NCBI GenBank assembly: GCA_027365515.1
Contig: DAHXMK010000417.1
Location: forward strand, 1 to 8,100
Source: Candidatus Aminicenantota bacterium
Lineage (GTDB): Bacteria; Acidobacteriota; UBA4820; DSQY01
Direction of reading: 5' to 3'
Length of the DNA: 8,100 bases
Shown here: positions 1 to 4,600 of the stretch, in pieces
How positions within the stretch are numbered: the first letter of the stretch is position 1
Layout: each line of letters starts with the position of its first letter
Notes under the pieces: generated by a model
Database searches by the model: none
Told to the model about the DNA's origin: nothing
The model's input: the letters and a program-made list of their open reading frames with translations, nothing else
Program-made: the position numbers and the translations under genes

Positions 1-1
1 G

Positions 2-121
2 AGCGACGTCCATCTTGGTCGTGTCGAGCCCTTTGACGTCACGAACGTAAGTCACGACCGCGTCTTGAAGCGCCTTGCCTTCATCCGCCGAAGCCGCCTG
101 GGAAGGCGCGGCGCAATGCCT
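2..121 (-). pseudogene. Possible remnant or edge of an exported-protein gene, no usable start codon
   Basis: Read on the minus strand, this stretch is open for 40 codons and runs off the left edge. It begins directly after an in-frame TGA at 122-124. The peptide has a low-complexity Ala/Ser/Pro start followed by an amphipathic segment (DEGKALQDAVVTYVRDVKG), which looks like the start of a mature exported domain after a signal peptide. No ATG, GTG or TTG lies between the TGA and this segment. The only ATG further upstream in the same frame (163-161) is cut off by the TGA and encodes an arginine-rich, not hydrophobic, leader. It could therefore be a gene that has lost its 5' end, or chance open frame. 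The plus strand is also open across this stretch (2-205), but its translation is Arg/Ser/Pro-rich and less protein-like. I do not recognise a family. Confidence 0.25.
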
Positions 122-242
122 TCAGGCACGATGCCGGAGGGCCACCCGCCTGTAGCGAGCCATTCTTCCGGGACTGGCGCCCCGGATATGGCCAGCAGCC
201 ACTGACATCGCTACTCACGGCAGCCCGCGTTGAGACCAAGGC
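122..242. other. Intergenic stretch with no gene seen
   Basis: This stretch separates the possible left-edge gene remnant from the cytochrome promoter. No frame gives a convincing protein with a start and ribosome binding site, and I see no tRNA-like fold or strong terminator. A small imperfect inverted repeat (TGCCT/AGGCA core, about 113-134) lies at its left edge without a following T tract, so I do not call it a terminator. Confidence 0.5.
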
Positions 243-271
243 TTGCAAATGGAAGCCGGAGGTAGTATATT
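243..271 (+). promoter_or_regulatory. Putative sigma70-type promoter of the cytochrome gene
   Basis: TTGCAA (243-248, four of six matches to the -35 consensus) is separated by exactly 17 bases from TATATT (266-271, five of six matches to the -10 consensus). Transcription would start near 278 and give a leader of about 54 bases before the cytochrome ATG at 332. This is a sequence match only. The A/T-rich -10 stands out in otherwise GC-rich DNA and sits in the only reasonable place for a promoter of this single gene. Confidence 0.55.
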
Positions 272-318
272 CCCATTTGAGCATGGATACGGGGAAGGTG
301 CCCGGTCCATTGCCATTG

Positions 319-325
319 AAGGAGG
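319..325 (+). promoter_or_regulatory. Strong Shine-Dalgarno site of the cytochrome gene
   Basis: AAGGAGG lies six bases upstream of the ATG at 332. It fixes that ATG as the start rather than the overlapping out-of-frame start at 277. Confidence 0.85.
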
Positions 326-331
326 AACTCG

Positions 332-694
332 ATGAAGAAGCTTCTTTTCGTTTCCCTGCTTTTCGCTTTGGCTGCCGCATTCACGCTGACGGCGCTTTCG
401 GCCACTCCGACCAAGGTCGGCCCCGAAAAGTGCAAGATGTGCCACAAGCTCCAGTACGACTCCTGGGCCGCCTCCAAGCATGCCCAGCAGAACCCACAAG
501 TGGACTGCGAGACCTGTCACGGGCCGGGAAGCGACTACAAGACCTTTTCAACCATGAAGGACATTGCCAAGGCCAAGGCAGCCGGCCTGATCCTTCCGAC
601 TAAGGAGTTCTGCTCGAAGTGCCACGGCAAGGGGAAGGTACCCCCAATGACCGACGAGCTTTTCGCTAAGGTCCACGCCCACAAGGCCAATTAG
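332..694 (+). CDS. Exported three-haem c-type cytochrome, cytochrome c554-like
   Basis: This 120-residue protein has a classic Sec signal peptide: MKK, then a hydrophobic run at residues 4-22, with likely cleavage after ALSA at residue 24. Three CxxCH haem-attachment motifs follow: CKMCH (34-38), CETCH (59-63) and CSKCH (94-98). The first is followed by a W45-x-x-S48-x-H50-A pattern, as in cytochrome c554/NrfA-type multihaem domains, where the downstream His supplies a distal haem ligand. Besides the three CxxCH histidines there are exactly three more, His50, His115 and His117, so all three haems could be bis-His ligated, which is typical of low-potential electron carriers. It would be a periplasmic electron shuttle; its partners are not encoded here. 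It is much shorter than classical four-haem c554. The gene has its own promoter, a strong ribosome binding site and its own terminator, suggesting independent, probably strong expression. The haem count is directly visible; redox partner and exact role are unknown. Confidence 0.93.
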   Translation: MKKLLFVSLLFALAAAFTLTALSATPTKVGPEKCKMCHKLQYDSWAASKHAQQNPQVDCETCHGPGSDYKTFSTMKDIAKAKAAGLILPTKEFCSKCHGKGKVPPMTDELFAKVHAHKAN

Positions 695-712
695 TTCCGT
701 TTTGTTTGTTGC

Positions 713-747
713 GAAAGGCGAGCCGATAATGGCTCGCCTTTCTTTTT
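713..747 (+). terminator. Rho-independent terminator of the cytochrome gene
   Basis: A perfect 12-bp inverted repeat (GAAAGGCGAGCC at 713-724 and GGCTCGCCTTTC at 731-742) encloses a six-base GATAAT loop and is followed by TTTTT (743-747). It begins 18 bases after the cytochrome stop codon. It argues that the following hydrolase gene needs its own promoter or relies on read-through. Confidence 0.93.
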
Positions 748-781
748 GCCGAAGCCGTTTGCATTGCTTGCGGCCCAGCTT

Positions 782-787
782 AGGGAG
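782..787 (+). promoter_or_regulatory. Ribosome binding site that decides the hydrolase start
   Basis: AGGGAG lies nine bases before the ATG at 797. The same frame is open further upstream from a TTG at 746, but that TTG overlaps the T tract of the terminator and has no Shine-Dalgarno sequence, so 797 is preferred. I see no convincing -35/-10 pair between the terminator and this site. Confidence 0.65.
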
Positions 788-796
788 AACGTACCC

Positions 797-1690
797 ATGG
801 CCCATAGAGTCCGCCGGTCCGCCTACATCATCTCAATGCTGGTCGTGGCGTTAATGATCGCCGCCGCGCAATCGGGATGCTGCTCGTGCCGCCGCCATAT
901 GAAGGAGACCGAGGCGGTCAAGACGCGATGGGTCACGGGGCGTTTCGGGAAGATTCGAGTGGAGGACGGGGGTCTCGGCGGCATTCCGGTGGTCTTCGTC
1001 CACGGCCTCGGAGGCAGCCTCGAAGCGTGGCGCTCGCAGCTTGCCCACTTAAGGCCCGGCCGCCGGGCGATCGCCCTAGACCTCCACGGTATGGGCCAAT
1101 CCGATCCGTCGGCCGGTGGAATCTACACCATTCCCTCGTTCGCCGATGACATACGCTCCGTCGCCGATTCTCTCGGACTGAACCGCTTCATCCTCGTTGG
1201 CCACAGCCTTGGAGGAACAGTAGTGGCCGACTATGCCGGACGATATCCAGGCAAAGTGGCCGGCCTCCTGCTCGACGATCCCGCCGGTGACCTAAGCGGC
1301 CTGCCCAAGCAGCAGATGGAAGCGTGGCTGAAGGGATTCTCCCCCGAGAATTACGATGCCTTCCGTGAGAAGTGGTTCGGAGAGATGCTCGCCGACGCGC
1401 GTCCCCGGGTGAAGGAAATCGTCATGGCCCAACTGCGCAAGACGCCGCGCGAAGTGGTGGCCGCATCGGCCCAAGGCCTATTTGCGTTCGACCCGAAGCC
1501 GTCGCTCGTCGCTTACAAAGGGCCGATGCTGACCATGATCACGCCGCAGAACAGGGAGCCTTACAGCCTGCAGAACGTCGTGCCCGGCCTGAAGTCGCAA
1601 CTCGTGCCCAACACGAGCCACTGGATCATGATGGACGACCCCGAAGCGTTCAACGCCGTGATGGACCAATTCCTGGCGACGATTCACTGA
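797..1690 (+). CDS. Membrane- or lipid-anchored alpha/beta hydrolase
   Basis: The 297-residue protein starts with a basic N-terminus (RVRR) and a hydrophobic segment (residues 9-24) ending in a Cys cluster, GCCSC (27-31). This could be a non-canonical lipoprotein signal or an N-terminal membrane anchor. The rest is an alpha/beta-hydrolase fold of the esterase/haloperoxidase/MhpC type. The oxyanion-hole HGLGG is at 69-73, D95LHGMGQSD follows strand 4, the nucleophile elbow GHSLGG at 135-140 carries Ser137, and the catalytic His is His275 in TSHWIMMDDPEAF. Residues about 165-230 form a helical cap. The acid normally found after strand 7 is not evident: that site reads TPQNREP (249-255), leaving Glu254 or Asp160/161 after strand 6 as candidates. 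The substrate cannot be read from sequence; a carboxylic ester or amide is likely for the family. The 3' end overlaps the convergent downstream gene by 41 bp. Confidence 0.88.
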   Translation: MAHRVRRSAYIISMLVVALMIAAAQSGCCSCRRHMKETEAVKTRWVTGRFGKIRVEDGGLGGIPVVFVHGLGGSLEAWRSQLAHLRPGRRAIALDLHGMGQSDPSAGGIYTIPSFADDIRSVADSLGLNRFILVGHSLGGTVVADYAGRYPGKVAGLLLDDPAGDLSGLPKQQMEAWLKGFSPENYDAFREKWFGEMLADARPRVKEIVMAQLRKTPREVVAASAQGLFAFDPKPSLVAYKGPMLTMITPQNREPYSLQNVVPGLKSQLVPNTSHWIMMDDPEAFNAVMDQFLATIH

Positions 1691-4600
1691 CCGCGATCTG
1701 CGGGTAAGTCCCGCAGTCGCCGCTCGCCTTGGTCGTCATCCCGCAAACGCCGCTGGCGCCGTTGCCGCGTTCTTCTCCTGACGTTCCCGTCCCCCAAGAA
1801 CCTTCTACGTTGATGCCGTTGTCTCCCACGACTATAAACCAGAGGAAACGGCTGCCGTCAGCGGACGGATCGGGAATGTTGCTCCACGCAGCCGTCCCGG
1901 AGGTGCCAAGGCCGCATGCGCCGCCAGCCACGCTCCATGACGCCAGCCCGCTGCCGTATCCGTAAACGATGTGATATCCGTCTGAAGCGCAGTTAGAAGC
2001 GTCCCACGCCAGCACTCCGCTTGCCCCATTATTCGTGGTAGATATTTTGAGCGGCGTCACGCTGTAGGGAACGCGGAATACATTGCCACCTCCGGCCGTC
2101 ACGACCAACTTGTCCATGACGACCATTCCTTCGCAGTCGCGCGCGGTCAGCGTAATGCCGTACGTTCCAGCCGCCTGGTAACGGTGGCTGGGGCTCTGCG
2201 CATTGGAATGCGGTGAACCGTCCCCGAAATCCCAGTCATAGGTGTAAGGGCTCTGGCCGCCCTGAATTGCCGGAGAGAAATTGACGAGCAACGGCACGCT
2301 CCCCGACGGCGGCGTAGCCGTGGCAGTGCTACGCAACGCCTCCTTGTAAAGAAGCGTCCCGTAGTAGCCCGTAGTGAAATACCTTCCAGGCGCACCGTGG
2401 CCTACTGCCAACAGCGGGTAGTACGACGTGCCTGAAGTCTCCAGCGACCACGTGGTTCCGTCGGCGCTGCTGAGAACGACGCCTCCACCACCCACTGCTT
2501 CAAACTGGCCGAAGCCACGGACGACCCCATACAAGGTTGCGGTCGTTCCAGATACCTGGCTAGTCCAAGTGGTTCCATCGGAACTGGTGAGAATCGTCCC
2601 TCCGCCTCCCACGGCCACGATCCTGTGAATGCTTTCCCCCGAGGAGAAAGTCCACGAGCCGCTCGTGACCGCGAAGAGATTGTTGGCCGTCCCGGAGGTT
2701 CTTTGCGTCCAGTTCACGCCCTCCGGACTTGTTAGAATCGTGCCGGCGTAGCCGACCGCCACCCATAGCCCGGCAGTGGCATCGTAGGTTACGCCGCGTA
2801 GACGTTGAGTCGTGGGGGAGGTCATCTGATTCCAGCTTGCTCCGCCATTATTGCTGACAATAATCTTCCCCAGACTGCCCACCGCTACAAACTGGCTGCC
2901 GGAGCCTGCCACGCCATAAAACATTCCGGCAATGCTGACCTCGCTCCAATTAGCCCCATCGCTGCTGTAAGCCGACCCATTAGACCCCACAGCCACGTAG
3001 ATTCCACCGGCATAGGCAACGTCATACAGCCAATGGTAGCCGGCGTAACCGTTCCGGGCCCATGAGATTCCGTCGGCGCTTGTCAGGATGATCGGGTCAC
3101 CAGTGTTAATGTCTTGCCCCACGGCAACGGAGGGCTTTCCGGTGGATGCATCTCCACCCGCGACACCATAAAGGTTGTTTTCCGCCTCGCCACCCGGAGG
3201 ATGGTTGGCCCAAATGGATGGATCGCTCGCGGTCGCGCTCCCCAGCCCGGCCGCAACATACAGCGCGGGGCCGTCACTCATGCAGATGCCCCAGAGTGGC
3301 AGCGTGACCGCGGGAGTGACGTCAAGCTGCGTCCAATTCACGCCGCTGGCGTTCGAGAAGATTCCGTACCCGCCGTAATCAGGCGCGATGAATTCGCTTC
3401 CATTCCAGAGAAGGCTCTGGACGGAAGGATATGAGTTGTCGGAGTTCTGTTCGTTCCACGAGAGCCCGTCGGAACTTGTCAGCGTAAGGCCGTTGTCGCC
3501 TGCGGCAAGGAAGTACGAACCGTTCCAGGCTACCGCGTTCAACCAGTAGGAGCCCGGGTCAAAACCGTAAGTGGGGGCATAGGTCAGGGTCTGAGTGTTC
3601 CAAGTAACTGTGTCTGTGCTCGTGAGTACCAGGCTCGTGTAGGGCGGATAACTGCTCCAGTCTCCCCCCACCACCACGTAGAGTGAACCGCTCCAGGCAA
3701 TGCCGCTCAAATAGTCGCTGGACGCCGCTTGGGAGTTTCTGATCGTCCATGTCATTCCATTGGGACTTGTAAGAATCGTGCGCCCGCTCCCAGACGCGAT
3801 GAATCGGCCGTTGAGCCATGCGACGCTGTAAAGCCCTTGGGATGTCCCCGAACTTCTCGCTGTCCAGGAGAGCCCGTCGGCGCTCGTGAGAATCGTCCCG
3901 TCAAACCCAACTGCAACAAACAGGCTGCCGCTCCACGCAATGCCCCAAAGATCGCGCATGGTTCCAGATGATTGGACGGCCCACGTGGCGCCGTCCAGGC
4001 TGGCCGCAATTTTCCCGTAACGCCCGACGGCAACGTACTTGCCGTTGCCGAAAGCCACGGAGAAAAACGAGTTGCCGTCCGGCTTTGGGTTGGCCCACGT
4101 CCAACCCTGGCACGGCGCCGCGCACGGATCAATCGTGACCACAAAGGGAGACGAAGACCCCTGGCACCCGCCGCCGTCAACAACCGTGACCGTGTAGGCG
4201 CCGGAGACCCATGCCTGATACGTCTGCGATGTAGCCCCGGAGATCGGCGCCCCGTTGTAATTCCATTGATAAGTGGCGAAGCTCCCGGTGGACAGATCAA
4301 CGGCCGTGGCCGGACACGTGTTGGAGGCCGCTCCGACTATTTCCGGCGACGGGTTCATAAGGACGGTTACCGGAAACCCAGCCGAGGTGCCGGAACACCC
4401 GTTGCCATCGGTGACACGGACGGCGTAGCTGCCCGAGGCAGTGGCCGTGTAACTCTGCAACGTGGCAGAAGGGATGTCCACCGTGTCTTTGATCCATTGG
4501 TAAGCAGCGAAGGAGCCCGTCGAAAGCGTCACGCCCGGCGCTTGGCAGCCAGCCGAAGCGCCAGTTACTGTCGGCGCCGGGTTGGCGTTCACGGTGACAG

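Noticed and set aside
113..134. Small inverted repeat at the edge of the intergenic stretch
   Set aside because: The perfect core is only about five bases with a two-base loop and no T tract, so neither a terminator nor an operator can be supported.
277..603. Plus-strand frame of 108 codons overlapping the cytochrome
   Set aside because: Out of frame with the three CxxCH motifs, without a ribosome binding site, and compositionally unlike a protein.
746..796. TTG-start extension of the hydrolase
   Set aside because: The TTG sits in the T tract of the upstream terminator and lacks a Shine-Dalgarno site. The ATG at 797 has one and begins a sensible signal or anchor sequence.
1729..1965. Plus-strand frame of 78 codons after the hydrolase
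   Set aside because: It is antisense to the C-terminal domain of the giant protein, is Pro-rich and shows no ribosome binding site.
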